Positions 7,486-14,265 of a stretch of DNA of 64,000 nt are shown here, one piece after another. The stretch is from the NCBI GenBank assembly GCA_016745215.1, contig CP050890.1, forward strand, positions 7,886,632-7,950,631. Reading direction: 5' to 3'. How positions within the stretch are numbered: position 1 is the first letter of the stretch; each line of letters begins with the position of its first letter. The notes under the pieces were generated by a model. That model saw only the letters and a program-made list of their open reading frames with translations. It was not told where the DNA came from and made no database searches. Both the position numbers and the translations under genes were made by a program. This DNA comes from Thiohalocapsa sp. PB-PSB1 (GTDB lineage Bacteria; Pseudomonadota; Gammaproteobacteria; Chromatiales; Chromatiaceae).

Positions 7486-8013
7486 GTGGAGGTGTTCAAC
7501 CTCGTAGTCGGATCAGTGGGCAGTTTGGCAGCGATCCTTACGATCGCGCACTTTATTACCAAGCACCTTGCGCCTGAGGCAAAACGCGTTCCGAAACCGC
7601 TAGCCGCCAAGGAAAAGCGCGAACGAATTGTATTGGACTACAACCCAAAAAACGTCGGTGTTCAGGGGACTTTCGAGAACAAGATACAAGAGTTCGAATC
7701 CAGCCTCTCGGGACTTTTTCAGGGCTACAATCCACATATCTTCCTCAGTCAGGCCAACAGTTACTACTTGACGTCGTTGGTGTACACTACCCTCTTCTAC
7801 TCGCTTGCCATTGTTCTGCTGCCTTTCTATATCTCAACGGCGATGACTCCTTTCCTCCTCGTCGCTGGGACGGTATCGCTTATCGCCGCGATCAAGATAA
7901 AAAGGAACCTGGAAATACTGAGGAGCTACGTCGACTATTTGGAAACCAACAAGATATTCTATAGCTGCGAGTTTACTCAAGATCGCGAGGTGTATGAGCA
8001 GTCGAACAGCTAA
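7486..8013 (+). CDS. Cassette-borne two-helix membrane protein
   Basis: 175 residues from a GTG at 7486. I picked the GTG because AAAGGAGGGG is ideally spaced before it. There is a hydrophobic N-terminus (about 1-25), a polar region, and two adjacent membrane helices at about 103-145 (LVYTTLFYSLAIVLLPFYI, FLLVAGTVSLIAAIKI), ending in a charged tail. No family recognised. The stop TAA overlaps the attC R''. Confidence 0.65.
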   Translation: MEVFNLVVGSVGSLAAILTIAHFITKHLAPEAKRVPKPLAAKEKRERIVLDYNPKNVGVQGTFENKIQEFESSLSGLFQGYNPHIFLSQANSYYLTSLVYTTLFYSLAIVLLPFYISTAMTPFLLVAGTVSLIAAIKIKRNLEILRSYVDYLETNKIFYSCEFTQDREVYEQSNS

Positions 8014-8101
8014 CTAGCGCACCAGTCCGACCGCTTGCCAGCCGGCCGCCGCTGGCGTGGACGGCCGGCCAGCAAGCGGCGGGGTCTGCCGAACGTTAGC
8101 C
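8008..8101 (+). other. attC site 7
   Basis: R'' CAGCTAAC region, R' GTTAGCC. Arms CCGACCGCTTGCCAGCCGGCC and GGCCGGCCAGCAAGCGGCGGGG. Confidence 0.9.
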
Positions 8102-8110
8102 ATCAAGACC

Positions 8111-8557
8111 ATGAACGAAGATGACTTCTATCTGAAAGTGGCCTACGCATTGTCCGGCTGCCAGTTAGTCGAGCAAGAGCTGAAGCTTTACATTACGGAA
8201 GCTCTCCAGCTCGTTGCGAAGTGCATCGACGGGAAAATGCCCTTCAAGATGGAAGGCGACGATTATGCAGACTCATCTCTAGAGCGGCTTATTCAAACTT
8301 TTAAGAAGTTAAACGACAACGAGCAACTGGCAAAGGATCTCAATAGATTTAAAGATGAAAGAAATTTCCTGAGTCACAGAGGTATCACCCATTGCTTGGA
8401 CTATGAAGGCGAGTTGTTTTATACAACAGCAGACGAAATGCAAGAAAGGCTGGCCGCCATACAAGAAGAGGCAAAACGTTTAAGAACAGAAATACACTTG
8501 GAAGCAAATGAATTTAGAGCGCACCTTTGGTTCGACGATATCACGAAAAATGGCTAA
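8111..8557 (+). CDS. Cassette hypothetical protein, helical
   Basis: 148 residues starting at ATG 8111; the longer frame upstream runs into the attC. It is almost all-helical and charged, with a RFKDERNFLSHRGI stretch at about 85-98 that resembles the R-x4-6-H helix of HEPN or HEPN-like proteins. A HEPN identity is a guess. It is soluble and no signal peptide is seen. Confidence 0.55.
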   Translation: MNEDDFYLKVAYALSGCQLVEQELKLYITEALQLVAKCIDGKMPFKMEGDDYADSSLERLIQTFKKLNDNEQLAKDLNRFKDERNFLSHRGITHCLDYEGELFYTTADEMQERLAAIQEEAKRLRTEIHLEANEFRAHLWFDDITKNG

Positions 8558-8632
8558 CAAGGCCATAAACTCGGATCGCAAAAAGCTGCGCTGCGCTCCG
8601 CTTTTCGCGTCCGGTTATGGCTGGCGTTAGGC
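8552..8632 (+). other. attC site 8 (short form)
   Basis: R'' GGCTAAC, R' GTTAGGC, 81 bp. Arms GGCCATAAACTCGGATCGC and GCGTCCGGTTATGGCTGG are shorter and less GC-rich than in the other sites. Confidence 0.85.
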
Positions 8633-8649
8633 ATACAGGTACTCCCACT

Positions 8650-8919
8650 ATGCCATCAATATCTGCATTCTATGGACTGATCGTTTACATGTACTTCAAG
8701 GACAACAAGCAACACAATCTGCCGCACATTCATGTCAGATATTCCGGAGATGAGGTTATAGTCTCCTTACCAGATGGCGACGTATTGGAGGGCGGCATCC
8801 CTTCCGCTAAGATGAAGTTGCTTCAAGCCTGGATCGAAATTCATAGAGAAGAACTGATGGCAGATTGGGAGTTGGCTGTCGCCGGCGAACAACCATACAA
8901 AATTGATCCGCTGAAATAG
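8650..8919 (+). CDS. DUF4160 protein, copy 2
   Basis: 89 residues, same as the protein at 2201 except QHN in place of QHK. Even the 17-bp leader is conserved, so this is a recent cassette duplication. It precedes its DUF2442 partner by 3 bp. PHIHVRYSGDE is the diagnostic motif. Confidence 0.85.
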   Translation: MPSISAFYGLIVYMYFKDNKQHNLPHIHVRYSGDEVIVSLPDGDVLEGGIPSAKMKLLQAWIEIHREELMADWELAVAGEQPYKIDPLK

Positions 8920-8922
8920 ACG

Positions 8923-9159
8923 ATGAACCCACGAGTTAAGGCAGTTACCGCCACTAGCGACTATAAGCTGCACCTTGTCTTCACAAATGGCGAGGCAGGA
9001 ATCTATGACTGCTCGGACTTGCTTGACTTTGGAGTATTCAAGGAACTCAAGAATATTCATTACTTTGCCCGAGCCAAGGCGGCGGACGGAACTGTGGTAT
9101 GGCCGCACGAGCAAGATATCTGTCCTGATACACTGTATCGAGACTCTGTGAAAGAATGA
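8923..9159 (+). CDS. DUF2442 protein, copy 2
   Basis: 78 residues, identical at the protein level to the copy at 2474. In this copy the gene runs straight into an intact attC (AAAGAATGATGCCTAAC), which shows what the first copy looked like before the IS110 insertion. Putative partner of the DUF4160 protein. Confidence 0.85.
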   Translation: MNPRVKAVTATSDYKLHLVFTNGEAGIYDCSDLLDFGVFKELKNIHYFARAKAADGTVVWPHEQDICPDTLYRDSVKE

Positions 9160-9160
9160 T

Positions 9161-9249
9161 GCCTAACGAGTCCGCCAGCCCGACGCCAAACTGCGGCGGG
9201 CGCTTCGCGCGTCGCCGCAGTTTGGCGCGGGCTGCGGTTAACGTTAGCC
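9161..9249 (+). other. attC site 9 (intact reference for site 4)
   Basis: R'' GCCTAAC, R' GTTAGCC, arms GACGCCAAACTGCGGCG/CGCCGCAGTTTGGCGC. Shares its sequence with sites at 4662, 12501 and 20824. Confidence 0.94.
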
Positions 9250-9255
9250 AGAAAA

Positions 9256-10086
9256 ATGCGGAGCAGCGGGATGGCATTTTCGGGAACCTACTACCTACTT
9301 GAGAAAGAAGGCCTTCTGATTCACTCAACATTGTCGCTAGGATTGACGTCGCTTCGGAACGCCACGCTCTATACAAAAGATAAATACTATTCCGCGTTCT
9401 TCGAACTCTCCATCGGAATGGAGCGACTTATGAAGACAATCCTGATTTTGTCCCACATGGCGCACAATGAATTGACGCCGCCGAGTCAAGCAGCGATGCG
9501 GAAGTTAGGTCACGATTTGGAGTCCCTATTCGCGAAGTGTAAAGCGCTTGAGCCAAGCTGCGGAAAAACCGCTCTTGGCCAACTGGCTCCGGACTCAATG
9601 CCGCTTCGAATCTTGAGCTTTCTCTCAAAGTTCGCAAAAGGCGACCGATATCACAATCTTGACGCCCTTACAGGTGCAACCGCAACCGACCCGTTGGCAA
9701 ATTGGAAAGACATTCTGGAGGACATTCTTAACGACGATGTTCCTGCCAAACAGGTCCAGAAAATCAACGATCAAAGCAGTGCAGTCTCCAGTAGGATTGC
9801 TGACATTACATTTAACATTACCAGTGACCTAGATGACTCAAGCCTGGATATTCATCAGGCACTGGCGTATCCAGGTCTTCAAGAACTCGCCGCACGCCAC
9901 GCGGTTTGGCACGTCCATGTGATCTTGCTAGGTCTTTCAGACCTTCTTGACTGTGTTACCTCTGAAGCCATGCATGAGAGTTCAAAGAGTGGTACGGCAA
10001 CTTCCGATATCCCTTTCATGAAAGAGTTTCTTCAATTCTTGGGACGAGCCCGAGCAGACGTGCTGAAGAAGAAGCGATGGCCGTAG
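9256..10086 (+). CDS. Cassette hypothetical protein, possibly HEPN-like
   Basis: 276 residues by the frame start at 9256; the ATG at 9271 (MAFSGTYY) is an alternative. It is a soluble, mostly helical protein. YYSAFFELSIGMERLMKTILIL and GHDLESLFAKC in the first third, with GDRYHNLDAL at about residue 132, resemble helical bundles of the HEPN superfamily; a clear R-x4-6-H motif is not obvious. I would annotate it as hypothetical. The cassette carries nothing else. Confidence 0.55.
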   Translation: MRSSGMAFSGTYYLLEKEGLLIHSTLSLGLTSLRNATLYTKDKYYSAFFELSIGMERLMKTILILSHMAHNELTPPSQAAMRKLGHDLESLFAKCKALEPSCGKTALGQLAPDSMPLRILSFLSKFAKGDRYHNLDALTGATATDPLANWKDILEDILNDDVPAKQVQKINDQSSAVSSRIADITFNITSDLDDSSLDIHQALAYPGLQELAARHAVWHVHVILLGLSDLLDCVTSEAMHESSKSGTATSDIPFMKEFLQFLGRARADVLKKKRWP

Positions 10087-10090
10087 AACT

Positions 10091-10184
10091 GGCTAACAAG
10101 CGCGCAAGCCCGACCGCCAACTGGCCAGCCGCCGCTGACGCGGGCGGCTGGCCAGTTGGCGGCGGGCTGCGCACAACGTTGGGC
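10091..10184 (+). other. attC site 10
   Basis: R'' GGCTAAC, R' GTTGGGC. Arms GACCGCCAACTGGCCAGCCGCC and GGCGGCTGGCCAGTTGGCGGC. Confidence 0.93.
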
Positions 10185-10225
10185 ACACCCTCATAGGTCT
10201 TGCGTATAGTAAGGAGTATCAGTCA

Positions 10226-10993
10226 ATGCATCCTCTGCTAGCCCGAACTCGCCTATCATTTTCGGTTCTCGTTTTGGTCTTCATGTCGGCAGTACTTCCA
10301 AATGCTAACGCTGAAAGCGCATCGGATTCCTTCTGGGAAGCTGTCGGCACGGAAGCAGCCAAGCAGTTTCTTGGTGCCATTGGCGATGCAATGCAGTGGA
10401 AACCCGGAACACCGCATCGAACAATACCACACGTTGTCGCCGCAGAAGCAGAGAATTCGTGGAGACCTGCTCCTGGGTATCTATGGGACGCTGCTACAGA
10501 ACAGGCAATTTCCCTCACTGGCAAGCTTCCAGATAACCCTCGAACAGAATGGACTGAAGGTTTGCGCTACCCCGGCTATCCCAACCTAGTATCTTCGTCG
10601 TTGGAAGGATATTGGCGTCCCGCGAACGGTTTTGGTTGGGCTTCTGACGACGAGACTAAACTTGAGGTTGTAGAGCCCGAGTATGTAGGTTTAGGGATGG
10701 TTTTTGACCCCACACCCGCCTACACAGGCTTCCAAATTCGATCCATCTTTCCCGACTCTCCAGCAGCAAAGTTATCACTCCGCCGCGGCATGGTGCTCCG
10801 ATCAGTCGATGGCATCGACACCAAGGATCGCACCATCGATTCGGTGCTTGCTCTGCTAAAAGGGACTGAAGGTCAAACTTTTCTCCTAGTCTTCTTCGAT
10901 CCGCTTTATGGAAAGGAGGATATTGTGAAGATTGCAGTAGGCAAAGTCCGAACGGGCAAGACAGATCGTTCTATTCGTTCCTTTAAGCAATGA
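10226..10993 (+). CDS. Secreted cassette protein with W-x-P-x2-G-Y/F-x-W repeats and a PDZ-like domain
   Basis: 255 residues. A signal peptide covers about 1-29 (LSFSVLVLVFMSAVLPNANA|ES). Two repeats follow: HVVAAEAENSWRPAPGYLW at about 70 and NLVSSSLEGYWRPANGFGW at about 122. Residues about 150-240 look like a PDZ domain (GLGMVFDP, IRSIFPDSPAAKLSLRRGMVL, VDGIDTKD), which usually binds peptide C-termini in the periplasm. The same W-x-P repeat occurs in the cassette protein at 13486. Role unknown; a periplasmic envelope function is likely. Confidence 0.7.
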   Translation: MHPLLARTRLSFSVLVLVFMSAVLPNANAESASDSFWEAVGTEAAKQFLGAIGDAMQWKPGTPHRTIPHVVAAEAENSWRPAPGYLWDAATEQAISLTGKLPDNPRTEWTEGLRYPGYPNLVSSSLEGYWRPANGFGWASDDETKLEVVEPEYVGLGMVFDPTPAYTGFQIRSIFPDSPAAKLSLRRGMVLRSVDGIDTKDRTIDSVLALLKGTEGQTFLLVFFDPLYGKEDIVKIAVGKVRTGKTDRSIRSFKQ

Positions 10994-11037
10994 AGCATTT
11001 CAAACATGTATTTTTATTCGCCGCACGAAACGAAAAT

Positions 11038-11129
11038 GCCCAACAAGCGCCTCGGCCCGACCGCCCGTTGCCGCGCCGTCGCTGCGCTCCGGTCCGGCAA
11101 CGGGCGGCGGGCCAGGCTTGACGTTGGGC
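11038..11129 (+). other. attC site 11
   Basis: R'' GCCCAAC, R' GTTGGGC. Its arms match attC 1 (CCGACCGCCCGTTGCCGCGCC); only the loop and last bases differ. Confidence 0.93.
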
Positions 11130-11180
11130 TCTAACGTCCATTTTCTGCAACGTCACGTTTCTATGTGGAGGGCAAGATCA

Positions 11181-12050
11181 ATGCGCGTTTGCAACTCGTC
11201 TTTGCGGTTGTTCGGTGTTTCTTTGGCCCGACGTATCGGGCTTTGGCACGTAGGGTTTTCCGCATTCGCGATTTCAGCTCTAAGCTTAGTCTCATCGAAC
11301 TCGCTCGCGGCGCCCGTACCTGCGTACGACTACACTTCCGTCAACGGGTATGGCAACTCGTACGCACTCACGCAAACTATGGGCTTCATTTTCACCCCCT
11401 CTGAGGATTTCCGCGTAACGGCATTGGGCTTCTTCGATTACCTGCAAGATGGACTAGGCGAAACCCACGAACTCGGGATATTCGATGACTCTGGGTCACT
11501 CCTTGTCTCTGCTTTTCTGCCATCTGGCACCACGAGTCCTCTTGATGATAGCTTCCGCTACGTGGATATCACCCCGATCGTTCTGAACGCTGGCGAGGAT
11601 TATACGGCCGCCGCCTTTTTCGGGACGCAAGCAGATGTCGTCGCCTATCTCGACGTAGGTGATCTTACCGTTAACCCATCTGTCGGGCTTAGCGCCGTAC
11701 CCGCGCGGTACATCTACCCCAGCGGCACTGAGCTTACACTCCCAACGGAGACATCTGGACTGATTTCAGAATTCTTTTTCGGTCCGAACTTTAAGCTTGA
11801 GCCGGTCCAAGATGCGCCGATTCCGCCGACACCGTTGCTGCTTGCCGCTGGCGTAGCCCTCTTTTGGCGTTCGCGCCGCAATAAGCGAGGGGTAGGACTA
11901 AAGTTAATATGCTCGGTAAAGAAGTACATTCGCCCAACTAGCGCGCCAGCCCGACGCCTTGGAGCAGCCCTCGCTATCGCTCGGGCTGCTCCAAGGCGCG
12001 GGCTGCGCTTAACGTTAGGCACCGATTCGCCATCACGCACTCATGGGTAA
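11181..12050 (+). CDS. Secreted PEP-CTERM-like protein whose frame runs through its attC
   Basis: 289 residues from ATG 11181, which has GGAGGGC upstream; the ATG at 11163 is possible. A signal peptide (about 15-43) is followed by a DUF4082-like strand-rich domain (FTPSEDFRVTALGFFDY). At about 210-235 is a PEP-CTERM-like sorting tail, APIPPTPLLLAAGVALFWRSRRNKR. In normal members the protein stops just after the basic cluster. Here the frame continues about 55 codons, through the whole attC (11932-12020) and into the next cassette. A TAA lies one frame away right after the basic cluster, so a small indel may have removed the stop. Confidence 0.7.
   Translation: MRVCNSSLRLFGVSLARRIGLWHVGFSAFAISALSLVSSNSLAAPVPAYDYTSVNGYGNSYALTQTMGFIFTPSEDFRVTALGFFDYLQDGLGETHELGIFDDSGSLLVSAFLPSGTTSPLDDSFRYVDITPIVLNAGEDYTAAAFFGTQADVVAYLDVGDLTVNPSVGLSAVPARYIYPSGTELTLPTETSGLISEFFFGPNFKLEPVQDAPIPPTPLLLAAGVALFWRSRRNKRGVGLKLICSVKKYIRPTSAPARRLGAALAIARAAPRRGLRLTLGTDSPSRTHG
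11932..12020 (+). other. attC site 12
   Basis: R'' GCCCAAC, R' GTTAGGC. Arms CGACGCCTTGGAGCAGCCC and GGGCTGCTCCAAGGCGCGGGC. Translated as part of the upstream frame. Confidence 0.93.
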
Positions 12051-12285
12051 AGCCGAGAAGACGCTGAGCATTGTCCTTCGCGGAACTTCGGACGCCAACA
12101 TCCCGTTCAAGGATCTTTGCTCGCTTATGCTGAAGCTCGGGTTTGCGGAGCGCGTCCGAGGCGATCACTACATCTACTCAAGAGAAGGTGTCGAAGAGAT
12201 CCTGAACTTGCAACCAGTCGGTGCTAAGGCGAAAGCGTATCAGGTCAAGCAAGTTCGAACCGTCATCCTTAAGTACAAACTCTGA
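12043..12285 (+). CDS. hicA: HicA-type mRNA interferase toxin (HicAB module 1)
   Basis: 80 residues. The dsRBD-like HicA pattern is seen: FKDLCSLMLKLGF at about 22-34, RGDHYIYSREG with the conserved His at about 41, and a basic helix KAYQVKQVRTVILKYKL at the end. HicA toxins cleave mRNA and are neutralised by HicB. The partner gene starts 8 bp downstream. ATG 12043 is 22 bp after the cassette boundary. Confidence 0.85.
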   Translation: MGKAEKTLSIVLRGTSDANIPFKDLCSLMLKLGFAERVRGDHYIYSREGVEEILNLQPVGAKAKAYQVKQVRTVILKYKL

Positions 12286-12293
12286 GAGAAGCG

Positions 12294-12506
12294 ATGCAGC
12301 CGAAATACGAGATCTTGATCTATTGGAGCACAGAGGATACCGCGTACCTCGCTGAGGTACCGGAATTGCCGGGGTGCATGGCCGACGGGGCTTCCTATCA
12401 GGAAGCGCTCAAGAACGCCGAGTTAATCATCCGCGAATGGATCGAGACCGCGCAGGAACTTGGGCGCCCCATTCCCGAGCCTCGCGGGAAGCTAATGTAT
12501 GCCTAA
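12294..12506 (+). CDS. hicB: HicB-family antitoxin (module 1)
   Basis: 70 residues with the RNase-H-like HicB fold: YEILIYWSTEDTAYLAEVPELPGC, then EALKNAELIIREWIETA, then GRPIPEPRG. No C-terminal DNA-binding domain is present, so this is the short HicB form. It sits in the same cassette as its toxin, and its stop overlaps the attC R''. Addiction modules are thought to stabilise large cassette arrays. Confidence 0.88.
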   Translation: MQPKYEILIYWSTEDTAYLAEVPELPGCMADGASYQEALKNAELIIREWIETAQELGRPIPEPRGKLMYA

Positions 12507-12589
12507 CGAGTCCGCCAGCCCGACGCCAAACTGCGGCGGGCGCTTCGCGCGTCGCCGCAGTTTGGCGCGGGCTGCGGTTGACGTTGGGC
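12501..12589 (+). other. attC site 13
   Basis: R'' GCCTAAC, R' GTTGGGC; arms as in sites 4 and 9 (GACGCCAAACTGCGGCG/CGCCGCAGTTTGGCGC). Confidence 0.94.
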
Positions 12590-12605
12590 TAGGTGACAAA
12601 ATATC

Positions 12606-13349
12606 GTGGAATTGACCTCCGAATACCTTACTGCACTGGCCGCGCTGATCTCTGCCATCGCGTGGCCCGCAATTGTGCTGTTCATTCTGATTGCGTTCCG
12701 GCATAGGATCGAGCGTAGTCTTGAAGAAGTCGAATCGCTTGTACTTCCCGGGGGAATCGAAGCCAAGTTCAGAAGAACACTTGATCGAGAGGCAGAGGCT
12801 GTAATTCAAGCAAAGGAAGCGGAGCCTGAGAACGCACCATCGCGACAACTGCAAGCTGCGCAAAGAGTGGAGCAACTCGCCGAATCACGAGGCCCAACGT
12901 TTGCGCGGCAGCAAATGCTAGGCATTGCTAGAGAGTACGAGGTTGTACGTGCATCGATGTCTCCAGGGGATCGGAGAACCAGGGAAATGGAAAAAATAGT
13001 CACCAAGATGCGGACCTTAGGGCTGGCCACCCGCGACTCTCTCGCAGAGTTCATGGACAGCACTTCCCCTGGGGCTCGGCTAGCAGCGATTGCTATTCTG
13101 CAAGTACAACCCAGTCCGGACACGCTCATTTGGCTGTCCGAGCGTTTCAGAATTGAGCAGCCGTTCGTAGCTTATCATGCCGCGGTGGCTCTTCTAGTAT
13201 CGGCGCGCGTCCTCGGTCCTGAGCACGCGGACAGTCTCCGCGTCTCGATTGAAAGGGCTCAAGAGTATTTGGGTGCGGGACGCGAGCAAAGTGATCGATA
13301 TCGCGTACTTCAGGATGCGCTGAACGAAGTGAACTCGAACGCAAGATAG
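12606..13349 (+). CDS. Membrane-anchored cassette protein with C-terminal helical repeat region
   Basis: 247 residues from GTG 12606. One N-terminal membrane helix (about 8-31, ALAALISAIAWPAIVLFILIAF) is followed by a charged cytoplasmic coiled segment (about 32-95). A compact helical region at about 100-240 includes RRTREMEKIVTKMRTL and GARLAAIAILQVQPS, reminiscent of HEAT-like repeats. No catalytic motif is visible. The layout (tail anchor plus protein-interaction domain) is seen in regulators and in some defence proteins; I cannot assign it. Confidence 0.6.
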   Translation: MELTSEYLTALAALISAIAWPAIVLFILIAFRHRIERSLEEVESLVLPGGIEAKFRRTLDREAEAVIQAKEAEPENAPSRQLQAAQRVEQLAESRGPTFARQQMLGIAREYEVVRASMSPGDRRTREMEKIVTKMRTLGLATRDSLAEFMDSTSPGARLAAIAILQVQPSPDTLIWLSERFRIEQPFVAYHAAVALLVSARVLGPEHADSLRVSIERAQEYLGAGREQSDRYRVLQDALNEVNSNAR

Positions 13350-13454
13350 CCCAACAAGAGCGTAAGCGCCGACCCAAAACTGCGCGCGCAGCTCAGAAGT
13401 AATTTCAGGCGTCAGTGCGGCGCAGTTTTGGGCCGGCTACGCATGTCGTTCGGC
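13349..13454 (+). other. attC site 14 (long variable loop)
   Basis: R'' GCCCAAC, R' GTTCGGC, 106 bp. Arms CGCCGACCCAAAACTGCG and CGCAGTTTTGGGCCGGC, with a longer AT-richer apex. Confidence 0.82.
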
Positions 13455-13485
13455 GGTGAAAGGAGCCAAGCCAGGGGAGTGACCA

Positions 13486-14160
13486 ATGAACCATCTTCTA
13501 GTCGCTGTATTGCTTGTGTTTGTGTTGTCCGCTCCCGGTGCCGCTCTTGCCAGGAGTCCAGGCAAATTGCTCGTCGATTTCGCGGTCGCCGTAGGCGCCG
13601 CCCTGTTTGTCGAGGAACTCCAGGCTGACGAGGAACACGAGAATGTCGTACGCACGCGGGACGGAAAGCTCAAGCCAGCACCAGGGTATACGTGGTTAAC
13701 TGAGCAAGAAGATGACTTTCGTGTGCGCTGGGATCCTGGTAAGGAGCACTCTTCCTTTCCCAATGTACTAGCCAGCGACGATGAGAAAGTCTGGAAACCG
13801 CGAAGAGGCTATAAGTGGGTCTCGGAGGACGACAATGACTTGCGTGTTATACCGAAATCAAACAACACTCGCGTAGACACCTATGCTGAATACCACGCGC
13901 TACCGTCAAGCCAACGTTGGCTCATAATTGCAAGTAGGCCGACCGAACAAGCAGCGACATCGTTCGCGCGAAAGTATCGTAGAACCTTTTCAAACACGAA
14001 GGTATTTCTCTCGCAAAACGGCTGGTATGCGATCACGTTGGGACCTATGGAGTATCCTCACGCGGAATCATCCCGGGTCCGTTGGATTCAGCAAAGCATG
14101 ATCCCGTCCGACGCATTCTTTTCTAGCGGGACGCCCTTCTCTAAAGAGGTGTCGTTCTGA
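13486..14160 (+). CDS. Secreted cassette protein with two W-x-P-x2-G-Y-x-W repeats and a SPOR-like C-terminus
   Basis: 224 residues. A signal peptide covers about 1-22. Repeats are KLKPAPGYTW at about 60 and NVLASDDEKVWKPRRGYKW at about 90-108. Residues about 140-200 read RWLIIASRPTEQAATSFARKY ... QNGWYAITLGP, the pattern of a SPOR domain that binds peptidoglycan stripped of stem peptides. SPOR identity is by eye. It shares its repeat with the PDZ-like protein of the cassette at 10226, so the two cassettes may act on the same envelope partner. Confidence 0.68.
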   Translation: MNHLLVAVLLVFVLSAPGAALARSPGKLLVDFAVAVGAALFVEELQADEEHENVVRTRDGKLKPAPGYTWLTEQEDDFRVRWDPGKEHSSFPNVLASDDEKVWKPRRGYKWVSEDDNDLRVIPKSNNTRVDTYAEYHALPSSQRWLIIASRPTEQAATSFARKYRRTFSNTKVFLSQNGWYAITLGPMEYPHAESSRVRWIQQSMIPSDAFFSSGTPFSKEVSF

Positions 14161-14176
14161 ACTTAGCCCATCGAAC

Positions 14177-14265
14177 CCCGAACAAACCCGCCAGCCCGAC
14201 GCCCAACTGCGGCCTTCGCTATCGCTCAGGCCGCAGTTGGCCGCAGGCTGCGGGTGACGTTGGAC
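14177..14265 (+). other. attC site 15
   Basis: R'' CCCGAAC (weaker than others), R' GTTGGAC. Arms GACGCCCAACTGCGGCC and GGCCGCAGTTGGCCGCAGG. Confidence 0.8.
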
